From JAHEEM01 sp036396795 (GTDB lineage: Bacteria > Pseudomonadota > Gammaproteobacteria > Steroidobacterales > Rariloculaceae), in contig DASWKF010000071.1 in the NCBI GenBank assembly GCA_036396795.1, positions 1 through 64,000 on the forward strand: a DNA stretch of 64,000 bases, written 5' to 3'. Of this stretch, positions 51,743 through 60,706 are shown piece after piece (the first letter of the stretch is position 1; every line of letters begins with the position of its first letter). Both the position numbers and the translations under genes were made by a program. A model generated the notes under the pieces. The model searched no databases. It was not told where the DNA came from and was given only the letters and a program-made list of their open reading frames with translations.

Positions 51743-54700
51743 TCAGTGCTTGAGCGCCGGAGACTTCGATTCGCCGCCGGCCGTGGAAGCGTAGAGCGTG
51801 GCGTTACCGCCGACCGCGGCGGTATTGATCGTCACGGCCTGCTCGCTCATAAAACGCTCGAGATAGTGCGGACCGCCCGCCTTGGGCCCGGTCCCCGAGT
51901 ACCCCATGCCGCCGAAAGGCTGGGCGCCCACCTGCGCGCCGATCATGTTGCGGTTGACGTAGACGTTGCCGACGCGGGCGCGCGCGGCAATGTCCTTGGC
52001 GAAGGACTCGACGCGGCTGTGGACGCCCAAGGTGAGCCCGTAGCCGACGGCATTGAGCGCATCGACGACCGCGAGCGCCTCGCCTGCCGCATAGCGCGTC
52101 ACGTGCAGCACCGGGCCGAAGATTTCGCGGGTCAGATCGCTTGCCGCTTCGAGCTCGAGCAGAGTCGGCGCGACATACGCGCCGCGCTCGTGCTCGCCGC
52201 ACAAGCGGCACTGATACAGAATGCGCTGCGAGTGGCTCTGCACGTAGTCATCGAGCATCTGCTTCGCCTGCGAATCGATGACCGGGCCGACGTCGGTCGA
52301 CAACAGGCAGGGATCGCCGATCACGAGCTCCCGCATGTGGCCGATCAAAAGCTCGAGCACGCGATCAGCCGTGTCCTCCTGCAAGCACAGCAGGCGCAGC
52401 GCCGAGCAACGCTGCCCGGCGCTGTTGAAGGCCGACTGCGCCGCGTCCTTGACGAGCTGCTCGGCCAGCGCGGAGCTGTCCGCGATCATCGCGTTGATGC
52501 CGCCGGTCTCGGCGATCAGCGTCGCGATCGGCCCGTCTCGAGCCGCGAGGCGTCGATTGATCACCGCGGCGGTCTCCGTCGAGCCCGTGAAGGCGACGCC
52601 GGCCAGACGCGAGTCGCAAAGCAGCGGCGTCGCGATAGATGCGCCGTCCCCCGGCAGGAATTGCAGCACACCGGCGGGTATCCCGGCCGCGAGCATGAGC
52701 TCCACGGCGCGAGCAGCGACGAGGCCGGTCTGCTCCGCCGGCTTCGCAAGCACGCTGTTGCCCGCGGCGAGCGCCGCCGCGACCTGGCCGGTGAAAATCG
52801 ACAGCGGGAAGTTCCATGGGCTGATGCACAGAAACACGCCGCGAGGCTTGAGATAGAGCAGATTGGATTCACCGGTCACGCCGGGCAGGGACCGTGGTGC
52901 GGCCGTGAGGCGATCGGCTTCGGCGGCGTAGTAGCGCAACAGGTCGACGGCCTCGCGCAGCTCGGCGAGGCTGTCGGCGACGGTGCGGCCGCCTTCGCGC
53001 ACGCAGCGCGCGAGCAGCTCGCCGCGATGGGCTTCGAAGGCATCGGCGGCCGCCCTCAGCAACCCGCTGCGCTCGGAAACGGGCCTTAGACCCCACGCAG
53101 CTTGCGCGCGCGCGGCGACGTCGAGGGCAGCCAGCGCGAGCTCAGGTCCTGCCGTGACCACCTCGCCGACGGCGTGCTCGCTGTCGGCCGGGTCTCGAGC
53201 GGCGCTACGCTCGCCGTCACACGCGACGCCGCCGACGACAGGCGCCGCCCGCCAATCTCGCACGGCGCCGGCCTCGAGCGCCGTTGCCAGCTCGCGCAAC
53301 TCGAAGAACGCGGCGAGGTTCGCTCCGCAAGCATTGCGCCGCTCGGGTTGAAACAAGTCGCGCGGCAACGGAATCCTCGGATGGCGCCGCACAGCGCCGG
53401 CAACCGCGCAACGCTCGAGCGGGTCTTGGACGACTTCCGCGGCCGCAACCTCGGCGTGGACGAAGCGGTTCACGAACGAGGTGTTGGCGCCGTTCTCCAG
53501 CAAACGCCGCACGAGATACGGCAGCAGGTCCTCGTGCGAGCCTACCGGCGCGTAAACGCGGCAAGGCCGCGCCGCGCCCTCGGAGTCGATGATCTCGCGA
53601 TACAGCTCCTCGCCCATGCCGTGCAGACGCTGAAACTCGAATTGCGCTTTCCCGCCGCGCTCGAGCACCCAGGCCACCGTGTGGGCGTTGTGAGTCGCGA
53701 ATTGCGGATACAGGCACGGTGCCGCATCGAGCAGCCGCGCCGCGCAGGCGAGATAGCTCAAATCGGTGTTGCACTTGCGCGTGAATACCGGATAGTCGCT
53801 GAGCCCGAGCGCCTGAGCCTGCTTGATCTCGCTGTCCCAATAGGCGCCCTTGACGAGACGCACCGGAATGCTGCGGCCGGATTCGCGCGCTGCCGCTTCG
53901 AGCCAGGCGAGCACCGCGTAAGCGCGTTTCTGATACGCCTGCACGGCCAGGCCGAGACCCGGCCAGGCGCTCACGCGCGGGTCCTTGAGGACCGCGGCGA
54001 ATACCGCCAAAGTCGGCTCCAGGCGGTCGGCTTCCTCCGCGTCCACGGTCAGCGCGATGCCGGCGTCACGCGCGGCGCTTGCGAGCGCGGCCAGACGCTC
54101 GGCCAACTCCCCCACGACGCGGCGGCCCTGGGCGAACTCGAACCGCGCCGACAACGCCGATAGCTTGACGGAGATGCCCGGGGCGTCCATGAGCCCGGCG
54201 CTCGGCTCCGCGTCCCGCCCGATCGCTGCGATCGCCTCGGAGTAGGCCTCGAAGTAGCGCGTCGCATCCTCGGCCGTGAGCGCCGCCTCGCCGAGCATGT
54301 CGAAAGAGTAGCGGTATCGAGCCGCGTCCGAACGGCGGGCGCGCCGCAGCGCCGATTCGATCGTGCGCCCCATGACGAATTGATGACCGAGAATGCGCAT
54401 CGCTTGCTTGAGAGCCGTGCGGATCAGCGGCTCGCCGAGCCGCCCGATCATGCGAGCCAGCTCGTCCTGCCAGCGCTGCTCGGCGCGGTACTCGGCCTTG
54501 AGGACGCGTCCTGTGAGCATCAGCGCCCAGGTCGAGGCATTCACGAGCACCGGGCTGTGCGGCTGCAGGTGCGCGCGCCAGTCCGCCGCCGCGAGCTTGT
54601 CGGCTATGAGACGATCGGCCGTGTCGGCGTCGGGAATGCGCAGCAAAGCCTCGGCGAGGCACAGCAGCACGATGCCTTCGCTCGACGACAGATCGTATTC

Positions 54701-54934
54701 GGCCATGAACGCGTCGATGCCGCCGGCGTCGCGGCGATTGCGGCGCATCTTCTCGACGAGATCGATCGCGCAGCGCTTGACCTTGCGCCGGAAATGAGCG
54801 GAGCCGCTCGCCGGCTCGAGCAAGGCCTCGACGGCGCGGGCCTCGTCGGCCAGATAGTCACGCTCGATGGCTTCGTCGACGGGCGACGCAAGCACGTCGG
54901 CCGGGGCGAAGATCCAGGGTCGCGGCGGCGGCAT
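51743..54934 (-). CDS. putA: Bifunctional proline dehydrogenase / glutamate-semialdehyde dehydrogenase PutA
   Basis: Oxidises proline to glutamate with FAD and NAD+. From ATG 54934 the protein is 1063 residues: a helical arm and PRODH barrel (about 10-470; PVRLVKGAYWDSEIKQAQ and NTDLSYLACAARLL), a linker, and an aldehyde dehydrogenase domain (about 500-1030) with FLCISPWNFPLSIFTGQV, catalytic Glu in LIAETGGINAM and nucleophile Cys in SAGQRCSALR. The N-terminal ribbon-helix-helix repressor domain of E. coli PutA is absent, so this is the non-regulatory form. The frame runs on upstream to 55282 through the repeat element, but family homology begins near MPPPRPWIFAP. Divergent from rocD. Confidence 0.95.
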   Translation of the reverse strand: MPPPRPWIFAPADVLASPVDEAIERDYLADEARAVEALLEPASGSAHFRRKVKRCAIDLVEKMRRNRRDAGGIDAFMAEYDLSSSEGIVLLCLAEALLRIPDADTADRLIADKLAAADWRAHLQPHSPVLVNASTWALMLTGRVLKAEYRAEQRWQDELARMIGRLGEPLIRTALKQAMRILGHQFVMGRTIESALRRARRSDAARYRYSFDMLGEAALTAEDATRYFEAYSEAIAAIGRDAEPSAGLMDAPGISVKLSALSARFEFAQGRRVVGELAERLAALASAARDAGIALTVDAEEADRLEPTLAVFAAVLKDPRVSAWPGLGLAVQAYQKRAYAVLAWLEAAARESGRSIPVRLVKGAYWDSEIKQAQALGLSDYPVFTRKCNTDLSYLACAARLLDAAPCLYPQFATHNAHTVAWVLERGGKAQFEFQRLHGMGEELYREIIDSEGAARPCRVYAPVGSHEDLLPYLVRRLLENGANTSFVNRFVHAEVAAAEVVQDPLERCAVAGAVRRHPRIPLPRDLFQPERRNACGANLAAFFELRELATALEAGAVRDWRAAPVVGGVACDGERSAARDPADSEHAVGEVVTAGPELALAALDVAARAQAAWGLRPVSERSGLLRAAADAFEAHRGELLARCVREGGRTVADSLAELREAVDLLRYYAAEADRLTAAPRSLPGVTGESNLLYLKPRGVFLCISPWNFPLSIFTGQVAAALAAGNSVLAKPAEQTGLVAARAVELMLAAGIPAGVLQFLPGDGASIATPLLCDSRLAGVAFTGSTETAAVINRRLAARDGPIATLIAETGGINAMIADSSALAEQLVKDAAQSAFNSAGQRCSALRLLCLQEDTADRVLELLIGHMRELVIGDPCLLSTDVGPVIDSQAKQMLDDYVQSHSQRILYQCRLCGEHERGAYVAPTLLELEAASDLTREIFGPVLHVTRYAAGEALAVVDALNAVGYGLTLGVHSRVESFAKDIAARARVGNVYVNRNMIGAQVGAQPFGGMGYSGTGPKAGGPHYLERFMSEQAVTINTAAVGGNATLYASTAGGESKSPALKH

Positions 54935-54983
54935 AGCCGCAGTGTACCCGCGAGCCCGAACGGCGTCGCCGCCACGCACTCGC

Positions 54984-55272
54984 GCACGACGCAGGGCCGC
55001 CAAGGCGCAAAGGAACGCCGCGGAGGCGCAGTCGCATGACGCGGGAACGGGGATACAGGTTCTCGAAGGAGTGCGAAGCTCCGACTGAGAGGGCCTGTAT
55101 CCCCGTTCCCGCGTCCTCCGGGCTGCGGCGGTGGCATGGGGGCGTGAAGGCGGGGTCATTGGTGCTCGAAGGAGTGCGAAGCTCCGACTGAGAGCGCCAA
55201 TGGCCCCGACTTCACGCCCGTGCGATCCCGCGACGTCCCTCATTCGCCGCCCTTGGCGGCCCCACGTCGTGC
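54984..55272. repeat. Double-hairpin repeat element, copy 2
   Basis: This element fills most of the 404-bp putA-rocD intergenic region. Outer inverted repeats of 22 bp (20 matches) lie at 54984-55005 and 55251-55272 and contain GCACGACG, shared with the ends of copy 1. The core at about 55030-55226 parallels copy 1: hairpin A with perfect 22-bp arms (55038-55059, 55094-55115), linker CTCCGGGCTGCGGCGGTGGC, and hairpin B with 23-bp arms having two imperfect pairs (55140-55162, 55197-55219). Both loops are 34 nt with core CTCGAAGGAGTGCGAAGCTC, here in the same orientation. No ORF of its own is credible. The remaining flanks (54935-54983, 55273-55338) hold the putA and rocD starts with no clear promoter boxes. 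Confidence 0.85.
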
Positions 55273-55338
55273 GACGGCGCACGGCGCTCCGTCGGGCGGC
55301 TACAATGCCGGCTGTCGTTCCGGAAACGTCGAGGCAAC

Positions 55339-56541
55339 GTGGCCAGCAGTGAGCAGCTCATCGAGCAGGCCCGCCGGGTCAGCGCGCAAAACTACGCGCC
55401 GCTGCCGGTGGTGCTGTCGAGGGCGCACGGCGTTTGGGCCTGGGACACGGACAACCGCCGCTATCTCGATTGCTTGAGCGCGTACTCGGCCTTGAGCCTC
55501 GGTCACTGCCACCCGCGGGTGATCGCGGCGCTCGCCGAGCAGGCGGCGCGTCTGACGCTGACCTCGCGCGCCTTTCACAACGACCGCATGGGCCCGTTCC
55601 TCGAGCTCTTGTGCGCGCAGTGCGAGATGGACATGGCGCTACCGATGAATACGGGCGCCGAAGCCGTCGAAACCGCGATCAAGCTGGCGCGCAAGTGGGG
55701 CTATCGAGTCAAGGGCGTGCCACGCGACGAGGCCGAGATCATCGCCTGCCGGGGGAATTTTCACGGCCGCACCACGACGATCGTCGGCTTCTCATCGGAG
55801 GCCGCGTACAAGGACGACTTCGGCCCCTACGCACCCGGCTTCGAGCTGGTCGACTACGGCGATGCGGGCCAGCTCGAGGCCGCGATCACCCCGCGCACCG
55901 CGGCGTTCCTCGTCGAGCCCATCCAGGCCGAGGCCGGAATCAGGGTGCCCCCCGCCGGCTACCTCGCCGCGGCGCGGCGGCTGTGCGCGCAGCACAACGT
56001 GCTCCTGATCCTCGATGAGATCCAGACCGGTCTGGGGCGCACCGGCAAGTTCCTCGCCCATCAGCACGAGCGCGACGCCAAGCCCGACGTGCTCATCCTC
56101 GGCAAGGCGCTCGGCGGCGGCGTCTATCCGGTATCGGCCGTGCTCGCGGGCGCCGACATCATGGGACTGCTGCAACCGGGCGAGCACGGCAGCACCTTCG
56201 GCGGCAATCCGCTGGCGGCGGCCGTCGGCCTGGCGTCGCTGGAGGCGATCCGCGACGAGCGGCTTGCGGATCGCGCCGCGGAGCTCGGTGACTATCTGTT
56301 CGAGCGCCTGCGAACGCTCGCCGCTCCCGCGGTGCTCGAGATCCGAGGCCGGGGCCTGCTCGTCGGCATCGAGCTCGCAGGCCAACGCAGCGCGCGCGAC
56401 TACTGCACCGCGTTGCTCGAGCGCGGCGTCCTGACCAAGGACACGCATGACAAAGTCATTCGCATCGCGCCGCCGCTGGTGATCGAGGCGAGCGAGCTCG
56501 ACTGGCTAGTCGAACAGCTCGAAGCGGTGTTGGCTCATTGA
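55339..56541 (+). CDS. rocD: Ornithine aminotransferase
   Basis: PLP enzyme that converts ornithine and 2-oxoglutarate to glutamate-5-semialdehyde and glutamate. The 400 residues start at GTG 55339 (GAGG upstream). They include GVWAWDTDNRRYLDCLSAYS, LPMNTGAEAVETAIKLARKW, the PLP-phosphate turn IACRGNFHGRTTTIVGFS, LILDEIQTGLGRTGKFLA and the Schiff-base Lys in ILGKALGGGVYPVSAVLA, the last two typical of OAT rather than acetylornithine transaminase. Its product is the substrate of the ALDH domain of PutA, encoded divergently next door, so both feed arginine/proline carbon to glutamate. Its end overlaps the regulator gene by 7 bp. Confidence 0.93.
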   Translation: MASSEQLIEQARRVSAQNYAPLPVVLSRAHGVWAWDTDNRRYLDCLSAYSALSLGHCHPRVIAALAEQAARLTLTSRAFHNDRMGPFLELLCAQCEMDMALPMNTGAEAVETAIKLARKWGYRVKGVPRDEAEIIACRGNFHGRTTTIVGFSSEAAYKDDFGPYAPGFELVDYGDAGQLEAAITPRTAAFLVEPIQAEAGIRVPPAGYLAAARRLCAQHNVLLILDEIQTGLGRTGKFLAHQHERDAKPDVLILGKALGGGVYPVSAVLAGADIMGLLQPGEHGSTFGGNPLAAAVGLASLEAIRDERLADRAAELGDYLFERLRTLAAPAVLEIRGRGLLVGIELAGQRSARDYCTALLERGVLTKDTHDKVIRIAPPLVIEASELDWLVEQLEAVLAH

Positions 56542-57815
56542 GGCAACTCGCCGCGCCAGATCAGACCGTAGTCCAGCAGCGCCCAGTGGACCAGCATCGC
56601 GTCGAGATTCATACGGTCGAAGCCGGTGACCTCGTAGAGCGCCTCGAAGGCAGCTGAGCCGGACGACGCGGCTGCTTCGGCTTCGAGCCGCTCCTCGAGC
56701 TCGGCGACGTCGGCGGCGCTGGTCACCGCCTGCGCCACCTGCATGACGCCGGCATCCCGCGTGCCGGAGATGATCAGAAATCGATTGCCGCCGGGGCCCG
56801 GGAAGGTCGAGAGGAATCCGTAGTCGCGGTAGTTGCGCCGCGAGTAGCGCAGCATGCCGGCGCCGCTGGTGTACTGCTCGCCGTCGGAGCGATTGACCAG
56901 CTCGTCGTAGGTCTCGCCTACCGCGAGCTTCGATGAGGCGAACACGAACTCCATGAGCGTATCCAGGGCGCTGATGTAGCCGACGTAGATGACGTGACTG
57001 CTCTTGAGGTCCGCCGCGCTCAGCTCGGACATCGGCGTCACTCGGACCGGCTTGTCGGAGCTGTAGACCACGCGCAGCAGATCCATCAAGGCGTAGCCCG
57101 ACGCCTGCGGCAGATAGGTCAGATCGAGGTCATAGTAGGACTCCATGAGCTCCGGCGAATACATGAAAAGCTCATCGAGGTCCTTGGGGGAGTTGATGCT
57201 GAAATCGCGAATCAAGCGGCTCACGTTGCCGCGCTCGTCGAGCTCGCCGAAGATGTAGTAGTCGCCGACGACGACGAGAATCGGAACTTCGTCGTCGAGG
57301 ATGTCGGCCCAGATGGACGACTCCAGCAAGCTGGGCGGGACGACGGAGCCGGTGTCACCGCGCAGTCCGAGGTAGGTCACGAGATTCAGCGCCAGCAGAG
57401 CCGCGGCGAGCGCCATCCAGGCGTAGGGCCGGCGCCGCTGTGGCAAGGCGAGCGTCTCGACGGCGTCCGCGGGCTCGACGATGAGGCGGTATTCGCCCTT
57501 CGGGATGCGCAAGCGATAACCCTCGTGGTCGGTAGTCCGGGCATTGAAGTGCTCGAGCTTCTGCCGCAGGTTGTGCATGTAGACACGCACCAGCGAGTCC
57601 TGGTTCGGATCGAAGTCGGCGCCTTTGCCGAAGACCTCGGTTGCGATCTCGAGCTCCTTGGGCGCCCTGCCCTCGAGCGAACAGTCGACGAGAAAGGCGA
57701 GCAGCTTGCCGTAGGTGCGCGAGCGCCCCAGCGCGCCGCTGTCCGTCACGCGCTTGATCTCGTCCCGAATACGCTCTGCGTCGAGCGGGTTTTCGCTGTT
57801 GGAAGCTTCGCTCAT
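56535..57815 (-). CDS. ToxR-like membrane-bound winged-helix regulator
   Basis: One-component transcription factor with a sensor domain. Of 426 residues, about 15-115 form an OmpR/PhoB-type winged helix (KELEIATEVFGKGADFDPNQ and VYMHNLRQKLEHF are the recognition region, KGEYRLIVEP the wing). A single membrane helix follows (about 132-152; AWMALAAALLALNLVTYLGL). The remaining 270 residues are an extracytoplasmic domain with no recognised family; it includes VVVGDYYIFGELDERGN and FLSTFPGPGGNRFLIISG. It is divergent from the PepSY gene with two palindromes between them, so it may control itself and that gene. The stop overlaps the rocD stop region. Confidence 0.85.
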   Translation of the reverse strand: MSEASNSENPLDAERIRDEIKRVTDSGALGRSRTYGKLLAFLVDCSLEGRAPKELEIATEVFGKGADFDPNQDSLVRVYMHNLRQKLEHFNARTTDHEGYRLRIPKGEYRLIVEPADAVETLALPQRRRPYAWMALAAALLALNLVTYLGLRGDTGSVVPPSLLESSIWADILDDEVPILVVVGDYYIFGELDERGNVSRLIRDFSINSPKDLDELFMYSPELMESYYDLDLTYLPQASGYALMDLLRVVYSSDKPVRVTPMSELSAADLKSSHVIYVGYISALDTLMEFVFASSKLAVGETYDELVNRSDGEQYTSGAGMLRYSRRNYRDYGFLSTFPGPGGNRFLIISGTRDAGVMQVAQAVTSAADVAELEERLEAEAAASSGSAAFEALYEVTGFDRMNLDAMLVHWALLDYGLIWRGELPQ

Positions 57816-57846
57816 AAGCCCTCGCGGCCCAGCCTAGCCGATCTTT

Positions 57847-57899
57847 AACGGTTAATAAACCGTTTATAACTCACTGTATTTAAAGTCTAATCGTAGACT
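57847..57899. promoter_or_regulatory. Two perfect inverted repeats in the divergent promoter region
   Basis: AACGGTT-AATA-AACCGTT (57847-57864) and AGTCTA-ATCG-TAGACT (57884-57899) lie 20 bp apart in the AT-rich 119-bp region between the ToxR-like regulator gene and the PepSY gene. TATAAA on the minus strand (57863-57868) abuts the first repeat and is a candidate -10 box for the regulator gene, so a protein on that repeat would compete with polymerase. The two repeats have different sequences, which suggests two different binding proteins or one site and one leader hairpin. Confidence 0.5.
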
Positions 57900-57934
57900 C
57901 GCCCGAGGCCGCCCCGTACACTTTGCGACGAATC

Positions 57935-59407
57935 ATGATCAGAATGCTGTTTCTCGTGCATCGCTATCTCGGCATCGCCATGGGTCTGCTGATCTCGCTC
58001 TGGTGCCTGTCCGGCCTCGTGATGATGTACGTGCAATACCCGAGCGTGAGCGAGGAGGAGCGCCTCGCAGGCCTGGCCGAGCTCGACCTCGGCGCCTGTT
58101 GCCGCTGGCCGGGCGACTTCAGCAATATCGAGCTCGACTCCTTCCGCCTGGAGATGCTCGACGGGCGCCCGATCATCCGCCTGGCAGCCCAGGGCGACGA
58201 CTATACGCTCGATCTGCAACGCGGCGAGTATGTCGACGGCTTTACGGAGGCGCAGGCCGCCGGCATTGCGGCGAGCATCGCCGAGCAGCTCGGCGACGGC
58301 TTGCGTGCGCGCTATCTCGGGCCCGTCGACCGCGACCAGTGGACCGTCGCCGGCGGTTTCAGCGCGCATCGGCCGCTGCACCGCTTCGAGCTCGACGACG
58401 GACGCGGCACGCAAATCTATTTGTCTAGCTACAGCGGCGAGGCGGTGCAGATGACGACCGCCAGCGAGCGCTTCTGGAACTGGCTCGGCTCCGTCGTGCA
58501 TTGGCTCTACCCGACGGTCATCCGGCAGAACGCCTATCTTTGGAGCCAGGCGATCATCTGGACATCGAGCGTCGGCTTGTTGCTCACGGCGGTCGGGCTC
58601 TATATCGGCATCAGGCAATTCAGGTGTCGCCGCAGCGGGCGCCATTCTGCCTATCGCGGCGTCTGGCTCTGGCACCACTATGCCGGCCTGATCTTCGGCG
58701 TGCTCACGCTCACGTGGCTCTTCAGCGGTCTCTTGTCCGTGCAGCCCTGGGGCGCGTTCGAGAGCCGCAGCTTTGCCGCCGAGAACGCGCGCCTCAAGGG
58801 CCGCACGCTCGCGCTCGCGGATGTTCAGCTCGCGCTGCGCGATGCGAGCTCGATGGCCCTGCCTCGAGATACCGTGCAGCTCGAAGGCGCGCGCTTCGGC
58901 GGCGGGCTCTTCGCGCTGGCCTGGACACAGGACGCGCGAGCCACGCGTCTCGCCGGCTCCGAGTTTGCCGCCGCGCCGCTGACCGACGACGAGCTTGCCG
59001 CGGCCGCCGCGCGGTTGCGCCCGGACGCCTCGATCGTCGAGCAGGGCTGGCTCGCGCGCGGCGATGCCTATTACTACGAGCATCACGACGCGCGCCGCTT
59101 CCCGGTCTACCGGATACGTTACGGCGACGACGAGCGCATCTATCTCGACGGCACCAGCGGGCAGCTCGCCTACACCGTCGACGACCGGCGGCGCAGCTTG
59201 CGCTGGCTGTTCCTGGCGCTGCATCGCGGTGATTTCGCGGCCGTGGTGCGCGAGCGCCCCGTATGGGACGTCATGATGTGGCTGGCGATGTCCGGCGTGA
59301 CGGTCGGCGCGCTGACGGGCACCTGGCTGGGGGCGCGGCGGGTCGTGCGCGCCGTCCGGGGGCTCAGAGCTCGGCGGCCCAGTCCTTGGTCTCGAGCAGG
59401 CTTCTGA
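57935..59407 (+). CDS. PepSY-associated membrane protein
   Basis: Inner-membrane protein of the PepSY-TM family; relatives include ferric-siderophore reductases and iron-uptake partners. From ATG 57935 it has 490 residues with four main helices: IAMGLLISLWCLSGLVMMYV near the N-terminus, SQAIIWTSSVGLLLTAVGLY, YAGLIFGVLTLTWLFSGLLS and VMMWLAMSGVTVGALTGTWL. PepSY-like beta segments lie between them (FPVYRIRYGDDERIYLDGTS). His residues at helix ends (WHHYAG, LFLALHRGDF) could bind haem. TTG 57923 is an alternative start. Its 3' end overlaps the convergent E2 gene by 44 bp. Confidence 0.85.
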   Translation: MIRMLFLVHRYLGIAMGLLISLWCLSGLVMMYVQYPSVSEEERLAGLAELDLGACCRWPGDFSNIELDSFRLEMLDGRPIIRLAAQGDDYTLDLQRGEYVDGFTEAQAAGIAASIAEQLGDGLRARYLGPVDRDQWTVAGGFSAHRPLHRFELDDGRGTQIYLSSYSGEAVQMTTASERFWNWLGSVVHWLYPTVIRQNAYLWSQAIIWTSSVGLLLTAVGLYIGIRQFRCRRSGRHSAYRGVWLWHHYAGLIFGVLTLTWLFSGLLSVQPWGAFESRSFAAENARLKGRTLALADVQLALRDASSMALPRDTVQLEGARFGGGLFALAWTQDARATRLAGSEFAAAPLTDDELAAAAARLRPDASIVEQGWLARGDAYYYEHHDARRFPVYRIRYGDDERIYLDGTSGQLAYTVDDRRRSLRWLFLALHRGDFAAVVRERPVWDVMMWLAMSGVTVGALTGTWLGARRVVRAVRGLRARRPSPWSRAGF

Positions 59408-60695
59408 CGCGGGCGAGAAACGCCCCCGAGTAGGCGCCGTCGATGGCGCGGTGATCGAACGATTGCGCCAAGATGCCGACCGGCCGAATGCCTATCGCAT
59501 CTCCCCCGGGCCCCTCGATCACCACCGGTTGCTTGCGGATCGCGTCCACCGACAGAATCGCGACCTGAGGCTGATTGATGATCGGCGCCGTGAGCAAGGT
59601 CCCATAGCTGCCGTTGTTCGTCAACGTATAGGTGCCGCCGCTGAGGTCGTCCGCGGCGAGCTTGCCCTCGCGCGCCCGGCGGCCGAGCTCGTGAATCTGC
59701 TGCGCCAGCCCCGACACCGTCAGATCGCCGGCATTGCGGATCACGGGGGCGACCAGGCCCTCGAGATCGAGCGCGACCGCGACCGACAAATGAATGCCTG
59801 AATGGACGAGCAGGCCGTCGCCGTCGACGCTCGCGTTGATGCGAGGAAACTCCTTGATCGCGAGACAGGCCGCGCGCGCGATGAAAGGCAGATAGGTCAG
59901 GGAATAACCGCGCTCGCGGCGCCAGCGCTCGCGAGCCGCAAGGCGCACCTGCTCGACCTTGGCGAAGTCCACTTCGACGGCCTGCAGCACGTGCGCGCTG
60001 GTCGCCTTGGACCTGACCATGTGCTCGGCGGTGACGCGTCGAATCCGATCGAAAGCGATGCGCCCGCCTTCCGGCTCCACCCGGTCGGCCGGCTGTTCCG
60101 ATCGAACCGCGAATGCCGCTGACGGCTCCGGGGCCAGAGGCGGCCGCGGCTCGAGGACGGTATCGCCATCGGAGTCGGCGAGCTTCTCCGCAGGCGCAAC
60201 GGAAGACGGGTGCTCGATTGCCGCGAGCACGTCCTCGCGCGTGATCCGGCCGTCGCGGCCGCTGCCTTCGATCGTGTGCGGATCGAGCTGATGCTCGGCG
60301 ATGAGCCGCCGCACGACCGGCGACAGGCGCAGCCGATCCTGCGAGCTGCTCAGATTGATGGGCGTGATCAGCGTGGGCTCGTCGGCCGCGTCGCTCTCAC
60401 CCGTAAGCTCGATGTGCTCGGCCCCGGGGTCGAAGCCCGGCGAGCCCGCCTCGGGCCGCTCGCCGGGGGCACTGATGACCGCCAGTACCGCACCGACCTC
60501 CACCGTCTGGCCGGCCTCGACGAGAACCTTCTCGAGCACGCCGGAGATCGGCGCGGGCACCTCCGTTGCCGCCTTGTCGGTTTCCACGTCGAGCAATAGC
60601 TCGTTCTTCTCCACCGTGTCGCCGACCCGCTTGTGCCAGGCGGCAACCGTGCCTTCCGCGACGGTTTCGCCCAATTGCGGCATGAGAATGTTCAT
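59364..60695 (-). CDS. 2-oxoacid dehydrogenase E2 acyltransferase
   Basis: Dihydrolipoamide acyltransferase of a branched-chain 2-oxoacid, pyruvate or acetoin dehydrogenase complex. From ATG 60695 (AAGGG upstream) it has 443 residues: a lipoyl domain with the target Lys in LLDVETDKAATEVPAP, a peripheral subunit-binding domain (LSPVVRRLIAEHQLDPHTI) and a catalytic domain ending with SFDHRAIDGAYSGAFL, where His and Asp are intact. It follows the E1-beta gene by 11 bp. The specificity cannot be read with confidence; it is distinct from the sucB product. No lipoate ligase or own E3 is adjacent. Confidence 0.92.
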   Translation of the reverse strand: MNILMPQLGETVAEGTVAAWHKRVGDTVEKNELLLDVETDKAATEVPAPISGVLEKVLVEAGQTVEVGAVLAVISAPGERPEAGSPGFDPGAEHIELTGESDAADEPTLITPINLSSSQDRLRLSPVVRRLIAEHQLDPHTIEGSGRDGRITREDVLAAIEHPSSVAPAEKLADSDGDTVLEPRPPLAPEPSAAFAVRSEQPADRVEPEGGRIAFDRIRRVTAEHMVRSKATSAHVLQAVEVDFAKVEQVRLAARERWRRERGYSLTYLPFIARAACLAIKEFPRINASVDGDGLLVHSGIHLSVAVALDLEGLVAPVIRNAGDLTVSGLAQQIHELGRRAREGKLAADDLSGGTYTLTNNGSYGTLLTAPIINQPQVAILSVDAIRKQPVVIEGPGGDAIGIRPVGILAQSFDHRAIDGAYSGAFLARVRSLLETKDWAAEL

Positions 60696-60706
60696 TGCGG
60701 TGCCCT

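Noticed and set aside
21684..55272. Double-hairpin elements as integron attC sites, CRISPR repeats or insertion sequences
   Set aside because: No integrase, cas or transposase gene is in the window, there are no regularly spaced spacers, and the hairpins have long perfect stems with a conserved loop unlike attC.
54935..55282. N-terminal extension of PutA through the repeat element
   Set aside because: The extension translates the palindromic element into peptides unlike any PutA N-terminus; family homology starts at 54934.
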